DNA of 46,106 bases from Candidatus Carbonibacillus altaicus. GTDB lineage: Bacteria; Bacillota; Bacilli; Thermicanales; DSM-22653. Numbering within the stretch: position 1 is the stretch's first letter; the number at the start of each line of letters is the position of its first letter. The stretch is from contig PEBX01000021.1 in NCBI GenBank assembly GCA_003050645.1, positions 1 through 46,106 of the forward strand, written 5' to 3'. Shown piece by piece: positions 9,074-20,650 of this stretch. Under the pieces are notes generated by a model. It did not search any database. It saw only the letters and a program-made list of their open reading frames with translations, and had not been told where the DNA came from. Made by a program: the position numbers and the translations under genes.

Positions 9074-9199
9074 CGATCACCCACGACTCTATTCGCATTT
9101 TATCCACAGGTGGAGAACGAGAAATAAACGTTATCCACGGTATTTTTCCACATATCCACAAGACCTATTATGATGAAGACGATCTTTAAATATTAAAGA
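9065..9199. other. oriC: oriC, downstream subregion with DnaA boxes and AT-rich unwinding candidate
   Basis: Between dnaA and dnaN are an exact DnaA box TTATCCACA at 9100-9108 and near matches at 9065-9073 (AGTGGATAA), 9131-9139 (TTATCCACG), 9144-9152 (TTTTCCACA) and 9152-9160 (ATATCCACA). All but the first have the same orientation. They are followed by an AT-rich block containing the inverted repeat TCTTTAA-ATA-TTAAAGA at 9183-9199, a candidate for the DNA unwinding element. The arrangement is that of the B. subtilis incC/DUE side. Confidence 0.85.
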
Positions 9200-9252
9200 A
9201 GGTCTATGTAACGATGAAAAACAAGCGAACGCATTTGAAGGAGGCCTAGCGC

Positions 9253-10398
9253 ATGAAGGTCAAGCTCGCACACCCTCTTTTTATCAAGATGCTAACTGCA
9301 AGTGCCCGAGCCATCGACAACCGCGCAGTCATTCCCATTTTAAGCGGTATACACATCGAAGTGCACGACGATACTCTCGACATGATTGCTACCAATCATG
9401 AACTTACGATCATCCACCACTTAAAGCCGAACAACGAAAAAACAGAAGACGTACCGACATTGCAAATTTTAGAGGACGGTGCTGTCGTCGCGCCAGCCAA
9501 ACTCTTATTAGACATAACCCGACGGATGAAAGCAGATTCGCTTGAGATCACCACTGATCATCATCAAAACATTACCCTCACGCAAGGTGATTTATCGTAT
9601 CAGATTCACGGCATGAATCCCGAAGAATACCCACTCCCCCCCACCTTTGAAGAAAGTACGGAGGTACGTCTTGAAAGTGAAGCATTTCGCGAATTACTGG
9701 ATAAAGTGAGTTTTGCAGCCTCTCGGGATGAAAGCCGTCCCGTTTTAAAAGGCGTGCGCTTGATGCAAGAAGGAAAAAAACTCATTGCAACGGCCACCGA
9801 TTCGCACCGGCTAGCCGAGTCCAATATGACCTTGACGACGGATGAGGTCGTTCTTAAAGAGCCGATTATCCTTCCCGCCAAACATATACCCGATATAATC
9901 GCCCTTTTATCAGAAGAAAAAGAAACCGTCTATCTGCAGACCGATTTGCGCACACTCGCCCTCAAAGGTCAGACATTTGATCTGTTTTTGCGCCTTTTAA
10001 ACGGCACCTACCCGGATACGCGCATGATCATTCCGAAGACAGGCAAATCAATCGTCGAAACCGATCGCGAACCACTTCTTCAGGCTCTAGAACGCGCGCT
10101 CGTCATCGCTCAGTACAACCGTAACCAAACAGTAAGACTCACCGCAGATGAGGGCACCATCATGCTCTACACCGTTCATCCGGAACTCGGCACCTTTAGC
10201 GAACCGCTATCTGGAAGCACACCTCAAGGCGAAGCCTTATCGATCTGGTTTAATGGTCAATATTTGCTTGATGCCTTGAAACATTTAAAGCAAGATCGTA
10301 TTGTTTTCTGGTTTAACGGTGCACTTTCACCGTTCGTTGTGAAAGAAAAAGCTGCCGATCACATTCTCCACTTGATCGTACCGGTGAAAACACACTGA
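9253..10398 (+). CDS. dnaN: DNA polymerase III beta clamp DnaN
   Basis: DnaN forms the ring-shaped sliding clamp that tethers DNA polymerase and many other proteins to DNA. The 381-residue protein shows the three-domain clamp pattern, with TASARAIDNRAVIPILSGI at the start, the middle segment FAASRDESRPVLKGVRL and the C-terminal block GQYLLDALKHLKQDRIVFWF before LIVPVKTH. The ATG follows GAAGGAGG by 8 bases. It is normally followed by an S4-domain gene (rlbA/yaaA), but here recF begins only 29 bp later. Confidence 0.97.
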   Translation: MKVKLAHPLFIKMLTASARAIDNRAVIPILSGIHIEVHDDTLDMIATNHELTIIHHLKPNNEKTEDVPTLQILEDGAVVAPAKLLLDITRRMKADSLEITTDHHQNITLTQGDLSYQIHGMNPEEYPLPPTFEESTEVRLESEAFRELLDKVSFAASRDESRPVLKGVRLMQEGKKLIATATDSHRLAESNMTLTTDEVVLKEPIILPAKHIPDIIALLSEEKETVYLQTDLRTLALKGQTFDLFLRLLNGTYPDTRMIIPKTGKSIVETDREPLLQALERALVIAQYNRNQTVRLTADEGTIMLYTVHPELGTFSEPLSGSTPQGEALSIWFNGQYLLDALKHLKQDRIVFWFNGALSPFVVKEKAADHILHLIVPVKTH

Positions 10399-10427
10399 TT
10401 ACGCATGAATAGAAAGTAGGATGAAGG

Positions 10428-11573
10428 GTGCACGTTCAAACGCTCTCCTTAAAACATTTCCGTAACTACAGCGAAACTTGCATCCCCTTGTTTCCCGGCA
10501 TAAATGTATTCGTCGGTGAAAATGGCAGCGGTAAAACCAATCTCTTAGAAGCACTCGTCCTTCTCTCCCTGGCCAAATCACCCCGTGGCGGAGGGGATAA
10601 AAGCTGGGTAGCGTGGGGAGAGCATGAAGCGACCGTTCGCGGCTGGGTAAATGGAAAAAGCACACTTCAAACGCTTACGCTTACGTATATCCACGGTAGC
10701 AAACAAGCTTTTGCCAATGAAATGCGAATCGAGCGGCTCATGGATTTCGTCGGTCTTCTTAAAATCGTGCTCTTCGTTCCAGAAGACTTACAGATCGTCG
10801 GTGGATCGCCGCGTTTTCGGAGGCGCCTTTTAGACACACTGATCGGGCAGCTGAAGCCGCTTTATTTGTATCATTTAAACAGGTATAATAAACTATTGGT
10901 AAGGCGAAACCAGTTATTAAAACAACCCCAAACGTCCAGTGAACTGGAACGCCTGTTAGACGGCTGGGACGACCTGTTAAGTGAAAGCGCCGCTTACATC
11001 ATTGCGGCGCGAAAATCGTTTATAATGCATCTAAAAACGTACGGTGAAAAAGCGTATGGGACGCTTTCGCAAAACAAAGAAACACTTTCGCTCATGTATC
11101 GCGCGGAGGGTCTTCCGGAACTCCAAGAAGCATCCGTTCCCCCCGATCCGCTAGTGGAACGCGCATTCTTGCAACAACTGAAAGAACAACTACGGCAAGT
11201 CTTCTACCAGAGAAGAGAGCTGGACAGACAGCAAGGACATACGACGGTAGGCCCGCATCGCGATGATCTCCTATTTTTTTTAAACGGACGCCCGGCGGAT
11301 GTCGTCGCATCGCAGGGGCAAAAACGGTCGATTGCACTCGCCATCAAACTTGCCGAAGTGGAGACGATCGTTCAGGAAAGCGGTGAAGTTCCGCTTGTAT
11401 TACTCGATGATGTCTTTTCGGAACTTGACGATGAACGATCCGGTATGCTCGTCCAACTGGTCAAGAAAAGCGAACAGTCTTTTATTACGACGGCATCTTT
11501 CCAGTATTTAGGAAAGTTGAAAGATGCTTCGGTTTATACTGTTACCCGGGGCCGGGTGAGGCGTGTTGAATAA
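10428..11573 (+). CDS. recF: DNA recombination/repair protein RecF
   Basis: RecF is an SMC-like ATPase that, with RecO and RecR, loads RecA at gaps. The 381-residue product begins LSLKHFRNYSE and has Walker A GENGSGKTNLLEALVLLSLAKSP. The ABC signature region follows at ASQGQKRSIALAIKLAE, then Walker B VPLVLLDDVFSELDDER. The GTG start lies directly after GGATGAAGG. It shares a transcription unit with dnaN and gyrB, and RecR, its functional partner, is encoded about 23 kb downstream. The remB gene that often follows recF is absent; gyrB starts 14 bp after. Confidence 0.96.
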   Translation: MHVQTLSLKHFRNYSETCIPLFPGINVFVGENGSGKTNLLEALVLLSLAKSPRGGGDKSWVAWGEHEATVRGWVNGKSTLQTLTLTYIHGSKQAFANEMRIERLMDFVGLLKIVLFVPEDLQIVGGSPRFRRRLLDTLIGQLKPLYLYHLNRYNKLLVRRNQLLKQPQTSSELERLLDGWDDLLSESAAYIIAARKSFIMHLKTYGEKAYGTLSQNKETLSLMYRAEGLPELQEASVPPDPLVERAFLQQLKEQLRQVFYQRRELDRQQGHTTVGPHRDDLLFFLNGRPADVVASQGQKRSIALAIKLAEVETIVQESGEVPLVLLDDVFSELDDERSGMLVQLVKKSEQSFITTASFQYLGKLKDASVYTVTRGRVRRVE

Positions 11574-11587
11574 AAGGAGGCATCTGA

Positions 11588-13510
<1,923 letters not shown>

Positions 13511-13586
13511 GACCATCCATGATTGATGAAGGTTAAGAGACGATCGATGCACGATCATGCCAAGGGTTTAAGGAGGATTTTGACCT

Positions 13587-16052
13587 ATGCTCGATGAACA
13601 AAAAGTCGTAGGGATTAGCCAGGAGATGAAATCGTCGTTTATCGATTATGCGATGAGCGTCATCGTCTCCCGGGCCCTTCCGGATGTGCGCGACGGGCTA
13701 AAACCGGTGCACCGGCGCATATTGTATGCGATGCTCCAAGAAGGCATGACACCTGATCGGCCGCAAAAAAAATCAGCCCATATCGTCGGCGGGGTGATCG
13801 CCAAGTACCATCCCCATGGCGATGCTGCCGTCTACGAGACGATGGTGCGGATGGCGCAAGATTTTTCTTACCGCTATCCGCTCGTCGACGGCCAGGGGAA
13901 CTTCGGTTCAGTCGACGGTGATGCCCCGGCAGCCATGCGGTATACCGAGGCGCGGCTTGCACCCATCGCCATGCAAATGCTCAGGGATATTAAAAAAGAC
14001 ACCGTCGATTTTCAGGATAACTACGACGGCTCAGAGAAAGAACCGACTGTCCTCCCGGCGCGCTTTCCTCAGCTTTTAGCAAACGGTGCGAGCGGGATTG
14101 CCGTAGGGATGGCGACGAACATTCCCCCGCATAATCTCTCCGAACTGATCGATGCACTGTTCGTTTTGCTTGATGACGAAGATGCATCGGATGAAGCGAT
14201 CATAAAAAAAATTCCAGGTCCGGATTTTCCGACCGGCGGGATCATTCTAGGGCGTGACGGAATTGAAAAGGCGTACACGACTGGCCGGGGATCGATCATC
14301 GTCCGCGCGCGTACAGAGGTTGAACCGATGAGCGGGGGGCGCTTTCGGATCATCGCAACCGAACTTCCGTATCAGGTGAATAAGGCGCGCTTGATTGAGA
14401 AAATCGCCGAGCTCGTGCGCGATAAAAAACTCGACGGCATTACCGATTTGCGTGATGAATCGGACCGCGAAGGGATGCGCATCGTCATCGAAGTACGCCG
14501 CGATACGAATCCGCACGTTCTTTTAAACAATTTATACAAACACACGCAAATGCAGACGACGTTCGGCGTCATTATGCTCGCACTCGTCGATGGCAGACCG
14601 GAAGTTCTCTCTTTAAAAGCGATGCTCAAGGCTTATTTAGACCATCAAAAAACGGTCGTCAGGCGGCGCACCGCCCACGATCTGGACAAAGCGAGCGCGC
14701 GCAAGCATATCATCGACGGTTTGAAAAAAGCCATCGATATCGTCGATGCGTTGGTCGACCGGCACGGTCCGATCCGCTCTGCCCGCGATCGGAAAGAAGC
14801 CCGGCAAAACCTCATGCAAGAAGTCTTTACGATCGACGGCAAGGCCTATCCGATGGGCTTTACCGAAGCGCAAGCCGATGCCATTTTAGAGATGCGCCTG
14901 GAGCAGCTCACGGGGCTTTCCATCGAACGGTTGCTGCAAGAAGAAGCGGAGCTCGCCCAAAATATTACCGAGTATGAGCGCATTCTCGCCGATCCGGATG
15001 CGTTAAAAGCGGTGATTCGTAAGGAGCTTCAAGAAGTGCAAGATGCATTCCGCGACGCGCGACGTACGCATATCGTAGAAGCTGATGGGAGTTTTTCCAT
15101 GGATGACTTGATCGACGATGAGGCGGTCGTCATCAGCCTTTCCCATCATGGGTATATCAAACGGGTGAACGCTTCCGAATACAAGGCGCAGCGGCGTGGT
15201 GGTCGCGGTGTGCAGGGCGTGGGGCTCGGTGCAGACGATTTCATCGAACATCTCTTGTCAACGAGTGCTCATCAGACAATTCTCTTCTTTACCAACCGCG
15301 GTCGCGTCTATCGCTTGCGCGCTTACGATATACCAGCTTTCAGCCGGCAGGCGAAGGGCATGGCCATCGTTAATTTGCTGGAACTCGATCCCGGGGAACG
15401 CATCCAGACGATGATCGATGTGCAAGATTTTAATCCCGATCGCTATTTGTTCTTCGTTACCAAGCAAGGGATGGTTAAACGCACGGCGCTAAGCGAATTT
15501 ATGAGCATTCGCCGCGTCGGTCTACTAGCGCTCACGCTGCGCGAAGACGATGAGCTCATTAGCGTGCGTCTGACGCGTGGCGCAGGCGAGATGATCCTAG
15601 GAACGCGCAAGGGTTTTGCCATTCGTTTTAAAGAGGAGGACGTGCGTCCGATGGGGCGAACGGCTAGTGGCGTGCGGGGGATCGATTTATCTTCAGGCGA
15701 TGAAGTGATCGGTGCAGATGAGGTCAAGCCCGACCATTACGTGCTCACCGTGACGCGTCTCGGATTCGGAAAGCGTACACCGATCGAGGAATATCGCCTG
15801 CAAAGCCGCGGGGGGAAAGGAATTAAAGCGTTCCAGCTGACGGATAAAGTCGGTGCACTGGCCGGACTTGCCATCGTGAAAGAAGAGGATGAAGTGATGA
15901 TCATCAGTGAAAACGGCGTGCTTATCCGCATTCCTGTTCGCGATATCAGCGTTCTCGGTCGCGTGACGCAAGGGGTGCGCTTAATCCGCATGGATGAGGG
16001 TGATCTGGTAGCGGCGATTGCTCATGCGCCGCAAGAAGATGAAGGCGACTAA
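13587..16052 (+). CDS. gyrA: DNA gyrase subunit A
   Basis: GyrA contains the breakage-reunion centre of gyrase and a C-terminal DNA-wrapping domain. The 821-residue product has the quinolone-region motif [18 protein letters not shown] and the catalytic tyrosine within [10 protein letters not shown]. The GyrA-box RRGGRGVQG (canonically QRRGGKG) lies in the C-terminal beta-pinwheel, with repeated pinwheel blades after it. The ATG follows AAGGAGG. The C-terminus is acidic (PQEDEGD), a common trait. The coding sequence is intact. Confidence 0.98.
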   Translation: MLDEQKVVGISQEMKSSFIDYAMSVIVSRALPDVRDGLKPVHRRILYAMLQEGMTPDRPQKKSAHIVGGVIAKYHPHGDAAVYETMVRMAQDFSYRYPLVDGQGNFGSVDGDAPAAMRYTEARLAPIAMQMLRDIKKDTVDFQDNYDGSEKEPTVLPARFPQLLANGASGIAVGMATNIPPHNLSELIDALFVLLDDEDASDEAIIKKIPGPDFPTGGIILGRDGIEKAYTTGRGSIIVRARTEVEPMSGGRFRIIATELPYQVNKARLIEKIAELVRDKKLDGITDLRDESDREGMRIVIEVRRDTNPHVLLNNLYKHTQMQTTFGVIMLALVDGRPEVLSLKAMLKAYLDHQKTVVRRRTAHDLDKASARKHIIDGLKKAIDIVDALVDRHGPIRSARDRKEARQNLMQEVFTIDGKAYPMGFTEAQADAILEMRLEQLTGLSIERLLQEEAELAQNITEYERILADPDALKAVIRKELQEVQDAFRDARRTHIVEADGSFSMDDLIDDEAVVISLSHHGYIKRVNASEYKAQRRGGRGVQGVGLGADDFIEHLLSTSAHQTILFFTNRGRVYRLRAYDIPAFSRQAKGMAIVNLLELDPGERIQTMIDVQDFNPDRYLFFVTKQGMVKRTALSEFMSIRRVGLLALTLREDDELISVRLTRGAGEMILGTRKGFAIRFKEEDVRPMGRTASGVRGIDLSSGDEVIGADEVKPDHYVLTVTRLGFGKRTPIEEYRLQSRGGKGIKAFQLTDKVGALAGLAIVKEEDEVMIISENGVLIRIPVRDISVLGRVTQGVRLIRMDEGDLVAAIAHAPQEDEGD

Positions 16053-16095
16053 AAAATACACGGGCGCGTGTCACGCTGTACGAGGAGGAGGAGCG

Positions 16096-17199
16096 GTGGA
16101 AAAGGTCGGACCCCATCTCATCGGACGCCGCTTACGTCAGGCCGTACGGCTTCCCGATGGCGATCTACTTTATGCGAAAGATCAAACTCTAACAGCGTTT
16201 GATATCGATTTTTTGCGCGCCTTTCAAATTCAAGCCGTCGATGTGTACGCTGAAGAAAAAAGTGATATGCGGGGAAGTTTGAAAGGAGACAGCAGGGGAA
16301 GCTTAAAAGGTGACGAACGAACCGATCTCTCCCCCTGCGGAAGCGCGCACATATTTCCCCCCGACGAAATACAGCGGTTTAAACAAACGCTCAAAGAACA
16401 CGTGCACACCGGGCCCTTGCCTATTGCAACGTTGTTAGAGATGATCCGGGCATGGCAAGGTGCGCCCTCCCCGACCACGCAATTTTTTACACTTCTGCCG
16501 CCGCTTCGGAAGCGCCCGGTCGTGGACATGGAAGCGTATTTAGCAGAACATGCGCTCTACACGGCGCGCCTTACGTTTTATTTTGCAACGCAGCTCGGCT
16601 TTTCGGACAAACTCAAAGAGCGCTTGGCACTGGCCGGGCTGCTTGCCGATATCGGGATGTGGCGCCTTCCACCGTCTGTCTTCTGGCATCGCGAAACGTA
16701 TACCGAAGCGATGCGGAAGACGATGGAGACGCATGTGAGTTTGAGCTTTGAGCGCTTGAAAGCGCAGGTTGGTCTTACGAAAGAAACGCTTGCCGCCGTT
16801 CTCGCCCATCACGAACGGTTCGACGGCAGCGGTTACCCGCTGCGTCTTACAGATGATCGGTTACCGCTCGTCACGAATATGGTCGCCTATGCGGATAGCA
16901 TCCATGCGGCACTCACGCCGAGACCGTATCGTCCGGCCAAAACACTGGGTGAAGTGCTTATAGAGTTGGGGGGAGCAAAACGCCATCTGTACGATCCGGC
17001 CCTTTTCGAAGTTTTGGAACGTGCCTTTCAGGCTTTACCGCCTATCGTAACCGTGCGCTTTCGGGATGGTGCAATCTTATCTGTCCAAAAACCATCGTCC
17101 TGGCAAGATCCGTGGTATCCGTCGGATACGGAGGGGAAGCCGCCCCTTTCTTTATCGGAAATCGCGCGTATTTGTCTGGATGCTAGGGATGAGAGCTAA
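16096..17199 (+). CDS. Degenerate HD-GYP domain protein
   Basis: The 367-residue product resembles HD-GYP phosphodiesterases, which degrade cyclic di-GMP. The GYP part is intact (HHERFDGSGYP, residues 238-248), as are H152 and the YADSIHAALTPRPYRP stretch with D267. The HD pair itself reads A184-D185 (LLADIGMW instead of HDIGK), so a metal ligand is missing and activity is doubtful. Residues 59-74 are two tandem copies of RGSLKGD(S/E) encoded with different synonymous codons. I chose GTG 16096 because GAGGAGGAGGAG precedes it; the frame is open to 16018, inside gyrA. HD-GYP proteins next to gyrA occur in related Bacillales. It could be a c-di-GMP sensor or scaffold instead of an enzyme (inference). 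Confidence 0.75.
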   Translation: MEKVGPHLIGRRLRQAVRLPDGDLLYAKDQTLTAFDIDFLRAFQIQAVDVYAEEKSDMRGSLKGDSRGSLKGDERTDLSPCGSAHIFPPDEIQRFKQTLKEHVHTGPLPIATLLEMIRAWQGAPSPTTQFFTLLPPLRKRPVVDMEAYLAEHALYTARLTFYFATQLGFSDKLKERLALAGLLADIGMWRLPPSVFWHRETYTEAMRKTMETHVSLSFERLKAQVGLTKETLAAVLAHHERFDGSGYPLRLTDDRLPLVTNMVAYADSIHAALTPRPYRPAKTLGEVLIELGGAKRHLYDPALFEVLERAFQALPPIVTVRFRDGAILSVQKPSSWQDPWYPSDTEGKPPLSLSEIARICLDARDES

Positions 17200-17232
17200 A
17201 TCACATATCAGGTCAGAAAAGGGGGGCCGGAT

Positions 17233-18519
17233 ATGCATAAAGTGCGTCAGCTTCGTGTTATTATACCGGTCATGATGCTTGTATCGATTTTTATGTTTGT
17301 CCCATTCAGCGGCTTCCCCCGTTCGGTTCTCGCTATCGGTGAGGGGGGGAATGCGTCTCATTCGACACTTCTTCCCCGTTCGGCGCCTCAAGAAGAAGAC
17401 GACCGTCGCGCGCATACGCTTTTTTTAGAAAGTACTTTTTACGGGACAAGTTATGAATCGATCCGCCGCATGAAAATCCCTTATACCGTCCGCGGCGTAT
17501 ATGTGACAGGCTGGACGGCGGGCGGAAGCCGTATGGACGATATTTTCTCTCTTTTCGATCAAGGTGTCATCAATGCAGTCGTCATTGATGTGAAAGAAGA
17601 TCGGGGCGAGATCACCTACCGGACGAATGTTCCGCTGGCGCATGAGACGAAAAGCGATGCACGCCGTTATATAGCTGATATCGACGGGCTTTTGGAACGT
17701 CTGCACGAAAAAAACGTGTATACGATCGCTCGTCTTGTATCGTTTAAAGATCCGCATCTCGCCGATGCCAAACCGAATCTCGCCTTAACTCGTAAAACGG
17801 GTGGGGTGTACACCGATAACAAAGGTGTGCGCTGGATCGATCCTTATCAGGAAAGCGTCTGGGCGTATAACGCGGATGTGGCGAGAGAAGTAGCCCGAAA
17901 AGGGTTTCGCGAAGTGCAGCTCGATTATGTCCGTTTCCCGGAAAACGGAAAAAAAGTTGATGCCGAAGTGCGCTATGCCAACGCTCAAGGTTGGACGAAA
18001 GATGAAGCCATCATGCACTACATCGATTATGTGCGCGACGCACTCGAGCCGTATCCGGTGTTTCTGTCCGCGGATGTGTTCGGTCTCGTTACGACGGTGC
18101 AAGATGATATGGGCATCGGTCAAACGTGGGATAAAATTTCGCGTTATGTCGACTACATCTCACCGATGATGTATCCCTCGCATTATGCGCCATACTCATA
18201 CGGACAAAAAGTCCCGGATGTAAAGCCTTATGAAATCATCCATTACGGGCTGCTCGATGCGCTTAAAAAAGATGCCCTGATGCGCGAAGCGGGAGAGCAT
18301 CCGGCTGTGATCCGGCCGTGGTACCAAGCGTTTACGGCCAGCTATTTACCTAAAGGGCAGTGGATGCGATACGACCAGGAGGCCATCCTGGCTCAGATTC
18401 GCGCGGGGATGGAACTTGGCATCGACTCTTTTCTCTTATGGGATCCGCGCAATGATTATGACAAAACGGTGTTTCAAAATGGGCTACCAGAAGTTCAAAC
18501 AATGCATGATCAAAAATAG
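17233..18519 (+). CDS. Secreted putative glycoside hydrolase (DUF4015 type)
   Basis: The product is 428 residues and begins with a basic stretch and a hydrophobic signal peptide (IIPVMMLVSIFMFVPFSG, possible cleavage near SVLA). The mature part looks like a TIM-barrel protein of the DUF4015/GHL family. It has RGVYVTGWTAGGSRMDD, VVIDVKEDRGEITY, VQLDYVRFPE with acidic residues in a typical hydrolase position, LSADVFGLVTTVQDDMGIGQ, and YISPMMYPSHYAP. Such proteins are presumed cell-wall or exopolysaccharide active; no substrate can be read from sequence. The ATG lies 7 bases after GGGGGG. The gene follows the HD-GYP gene by 33 bp and probably shares its message. Confidence 0.75.
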   Translation: MHKVRQLRVIIPVMMLVSIFMFVPFSGFPRSVLAIGEGGNASHSTLLPRSAPQEEDDRRAHTLFLESTFYGTSYESIRRMKIPYTVRGVYVTGWTAGGSRMDDIFSLFDQGVINAVVIDVKEDRGEITYRTNVPLAHETKSDARRYIADIDGLLERLHEKNVYTIARLVSFKDPHLADAKPNLALTRKTGGVYTDNKGVRWIDPYQESVWAYNADVAREVARKGFREVQLDYVRFPENGKKVDAEVRYANAQGWTKDEAIMHYIDYVRDALEPYPVFLSADVFGLVTTVQDDMGIGQTWDKISRYVDYISPMMYPSHYAPYSYGQKVPDVKPYEIIHYGLLDALKKDALMREAGEHPAVIRPWYQAFTASYLPKGQWMRYDQEAILAQIRAGMELGIDSFLLWDPRNDYDKTVFQNGLPEVQTMHDQK

Positions 18520-18683
18520 GATGCATCACGTTTTCAAGATGATGGCTAGAAGATCATGAACAGCGCATGAATAGCTTATGAGAAGAAGATGAATAGTAGA
18601 AGATTTTAGTTAGACGATCATGGGCAGAACGTGGGGAAGTGTTGGATATGTCTTGTTGTCACGTTTTGTTCAAATATAGCCTC
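18520..18683. other. Intergenic stretch with degenerate ATGAAYAGC-like repeats
   Basis: No gene is visible here. Between about 18538 and 18620 short related strings recur (ATCATGAACAGC, GCATGAATAGC, AGATGAATAG and variants), giving an impression of an eroded tandem array. No clear terminator for the upstream gene was found. Confidence 0.4.
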
Positions 18684-18711
18684 TTGTCAGATGCAACAGT
18701 TATGGTACAAT
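18684..18711 (+). promoter_or_regulatory. Promoter for the SAM-riboswitch transcript
   Basis: TTGTCA (18684-18689) and TACAAT (18706-18711) are separated by 16 bases; a TG precedes the -10 by one base (TGGTACAAT). The riboswitch begins about 80 bases downstream. The same TGGTACAAT string occurs before pdxS and darA. Confidence 0.65.
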
Positions 18712-18792
18712 AGGTAAAACCGCCTAAACTTTAACCTCATTCTGAAAGAAATCTCACCCGCCTAAACGAAATGTAAATTGAGTATGCACAAC

Positions 18793-18918
18793 CTTCTTAT
18801 CCAGAGTGGCTGAGGGACTGGCCCGATGACGCCCAGCAACCGTTTACGTCAGAAGACGTAAAAAAGGTGCTAATTCCTGCAAGGTATGCGACGATTCGCT
18901 GCCTTGAGAGATAAGAAG
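18793..18918 (+). ncRNA. SAM-I (S-box) riboswitch
   Basis: The strand shows the S-box elements in order: P1 5' side CTTCTTAT (18793-18800), CAGAGTGGCTGAGGGACTGG, GATGACGCCCAGCAACC, the conserved AAGGTGCTAATTCCTGCAAGG, and the P1 3' side GAGAGATAAGAAG closing at 18918. SAM binding stabilises P1. The 3' P1 strand TAAGAAGAG (18912-18920) is also an exact complement of CTCTTCTTA (18936-18944) in the terminator, so without SAM an antiterminator can form. This is an OFF switch for the MTHFR gene downstream. Confidence 0.97.
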
Positions 18919-18930
18919 AGCGGTACAAAC

Positions 18931-18960
18931 AACCCCTCTTCTTAAGGAAGCGGGGTTTTT
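18931..18960 (+). terminator. Riboswitch-controlled terminator
   Basis: AACCCC plus CTTC (18931-18941) pair with GAAG plus GGGGTT (18947-18957) around a TTAAG loop, followed by a T-rich run. The 5' arm overlaps the antiterminator partner of the riboswitch P1 strand, so the terminator forms when SAM is bound. Confidence 0.92.
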
Positions 18961-18989
18961 ATTTTACACATAGAGAAGGGAGAGCAACC

Positions 18990-19952
18990 ATGCAGCGTGT
19001 CCATATCGTCGTTGAACTCGATCCACCGCGTGAGCCGGATTTAAACCGATATTTGGATGCGGCGCGACGCCTTCAAGCGGCCGGCGTCGATGCCATAACG
19101 ATTGCGGATAATGCACTAGCCCAGTCCAGAGTAGCGGCTCTGGCGGCTTCTTTCTTACTCAAAGAGCGTTTGGATATGCCGGTCATTGTGCACATCAGTG
19201 CGCGCGATCGCAACCTTCTGGCACAACAGTCGACGATCTTTGGCTTGTATGCGCAAGGTGTTCGAGATCTTTTGATCGTAAGCGGAGATAGTATGAAAGT
19301 TGGCGACCATCCGACAGGGAAAGGTGTATTCGAGACAGATTCGCTCGGTCTCATGGAACGAGTCAAACGTCTTCGCGCAGGTGTAGATTTTTTTGACCGT
19401 CCGCTTAAAGAACCCGTTCACCTACGTTTCGGTGGTGCCTTAAACTTGCGTAAACAGCATGACGTCATGCTCAAACGGCTTATGAAAAAATACGAGTGTG
19501 GGGCGGAGTACTTTTTTTCGCAACCGGTGTATGATGAGGAAAGTATGAATAATATTGCAACTATTCGCGATAACGAGACGTTCCCTACCTCTTTACCTGT
19601 CTATCTCGGGCTCATGCCGATCATCTCGTATGATAATGCCCGTTTTATTCAAACGATTCCGGGTGTCCACTTAAGTCAAAGCGTTGTCGAGTCTTTTCAG
19701 TCGCTCACCGGGGATGACGCCCGGCAGTTCGGCGTCCAGCACGCCTGCACGCTGGCCAAAACCGCCTATAGTCGGTACGGTTTCCGTCATTTTTATTTCG
19801 TGACACCGTATTTACGGGCTTCGTTGACGGCAGCTTTGACCGTATGCCTACGCACATATGCCGAAGAACATAGTCGAGAAAAACATAGACCGATCATCGA
19901 TCAGACGCACGATAAAACGGTGTTAATAAATCATGAAAGACGCCCGGGATAA
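18990..19952 (+). CDS. metF: Methylenetetrahydrofolate reductase, MetF type
   Basis: MTHFR reduces 5,10-methylene-THF to 5-methyl-THF for homocysteine methylation. The 320-residue product has the FAD-linked TIM-barrel pattern: VVELDPPREPDLNRYLDAAR, DAITIADNALAQSR, VRDLLIVSGD, a KYECGAEYFFSQPVYD motif and LPVYLGLMPI. In B. subtilis the SAM-regulated enzyme YitJ fuses a homocysteine methyltransferase to this domain; here only the MTHFR part is present. The ATG follows GAAGGGAG. The upstream SAM-I riboswitch supports a role in methionine/SAM supply. The 3' end overlaps the convergent yaaC by 59 bases. The closest formal name could equally be a YitJ C-terminal-like reductase. Confidence 0.88.
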   Translation: MQRVHIVVELDPPREPDLNRYLDAARRLQAAGVDAITIADNALAQSRVAALAASFLLKERLDMPVIVHISARDRNLLAQQSTIFGLYAQGVRDLLIVSGDSMKVGDHPTGKGVFETDSLGLMERVKRLRAGVDFFDRPLKEPVHLRFGGALNLRKQHDVMLKRLMKKYECGAEYFFSQPVYDEESMNNIATIRDNETFPTSLPVYLGLMPIISYDNARFIQTIPGVHLSQSVVESFQSLTGDDARQFGVQHACTLAKTAYSRYGFRHFYFVTPYLRASLTAALTVCLRTYAEEHSREKHRPIIDQTHDKTVLINHERRPG

Positions 19953-20592
19953 GCCGCTCAAAAAAAATATAGACATACAGAGAGCTTTCTTCTTCTTGAC
20001 TTAGGACTTGCATCCAGCGCTCGCTATCATAACGGCTGAGGTGACTCGTATAATACAGGAAGATGAGGTGCGGTAAAAGCACGGGTATGCCTGTCTTAAG
20101 CGCCACTTTCCGGTCGCTTCTCTCATGCTTTTGGATGAACTCTAAAAGTTCGGCGACTTTCCAATTTTCACCTGCAGATTTGTATTGATAACGGCTCGCA
20201 CTGTACAGGGGAAAAGTCCCCTCGTGTTTAACCCGGATGGTGTCATCGCATAAGACAAAACGCTTGGGTTTGAGCTTTTTGACGGCTAAACCATGGGCGA
20301 GTTCTTCCTGACGTTTCGGATAATCCGCGCGAGTAAAAAGCAACCATAAGCGCATAAGCGCATAGGCGGCATAATAAAGGAGCGTCGGCTTGGCATACCA
20401 GCCGACGTTTTTGCTCTCCGCATACAAGGTCTGGGATTGTTCAAACCAGTGCCGTGCCTGTGGTGCACGCCGATAAGCGCATATGAGGCGTTCTTTTTCT
20501 GGTATATCACGGTACGCATCTTTCAGTCGCCTGAGAATAAAAGGCTCACTTCTTAACCAGTCAACGGATGGACTCGTAAAAGGTTTCATCAT
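19894..20592 (-). CDS. yaaC: YaaC family protein of unknown function
   Basis: The product is 232 residues. I recognise it as YaaC from the pattern ARHWFEQSQTLYAESKNVGWYAKPTLLYYAAYALMRL, followed by LAHGL and a later ISRYDSERW-like segment (HLSRYDSERWMQVL), and from its place between gyrA and guaB as in Bacillus. No enzymatic motif is visible and its function is not known. In B. subtilis it is also encoded opposite to guaB. I chose the ATG at 20590-20592, with GAGG 7 bases upstream; a TTG lies one codon earlier. It is convergent with, and overlaps, the MTHFR gene. Confidence 0.8.
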   Translation of the reverse strand: MMKPFTSPSVDWLRSEPFILRRLKDAYRDIPEKERLICAYRRAPQARHWFEQSQTLYAESKNVGWYAKPTLLYYAAYALMRLWLLFTRADYPKRQEELAHGLAVKKLKPKRFVLCDDTIRVKHEGTFPLYSASRYQYKSAGENWKVAELLEFIQKHERSDRKVALKTGIPVLLPHLIFLYYTSHLSRYDSERWMQVLSQEEESSLYVYIFFERLIPGVFHDLLTPFYRASDR

Positions 20593-20650
20593 CAACCGAC
20601 CTCAATCAAACTGAATTTTTACCATGTTTCGACCACCAGATGCTTTCCTT

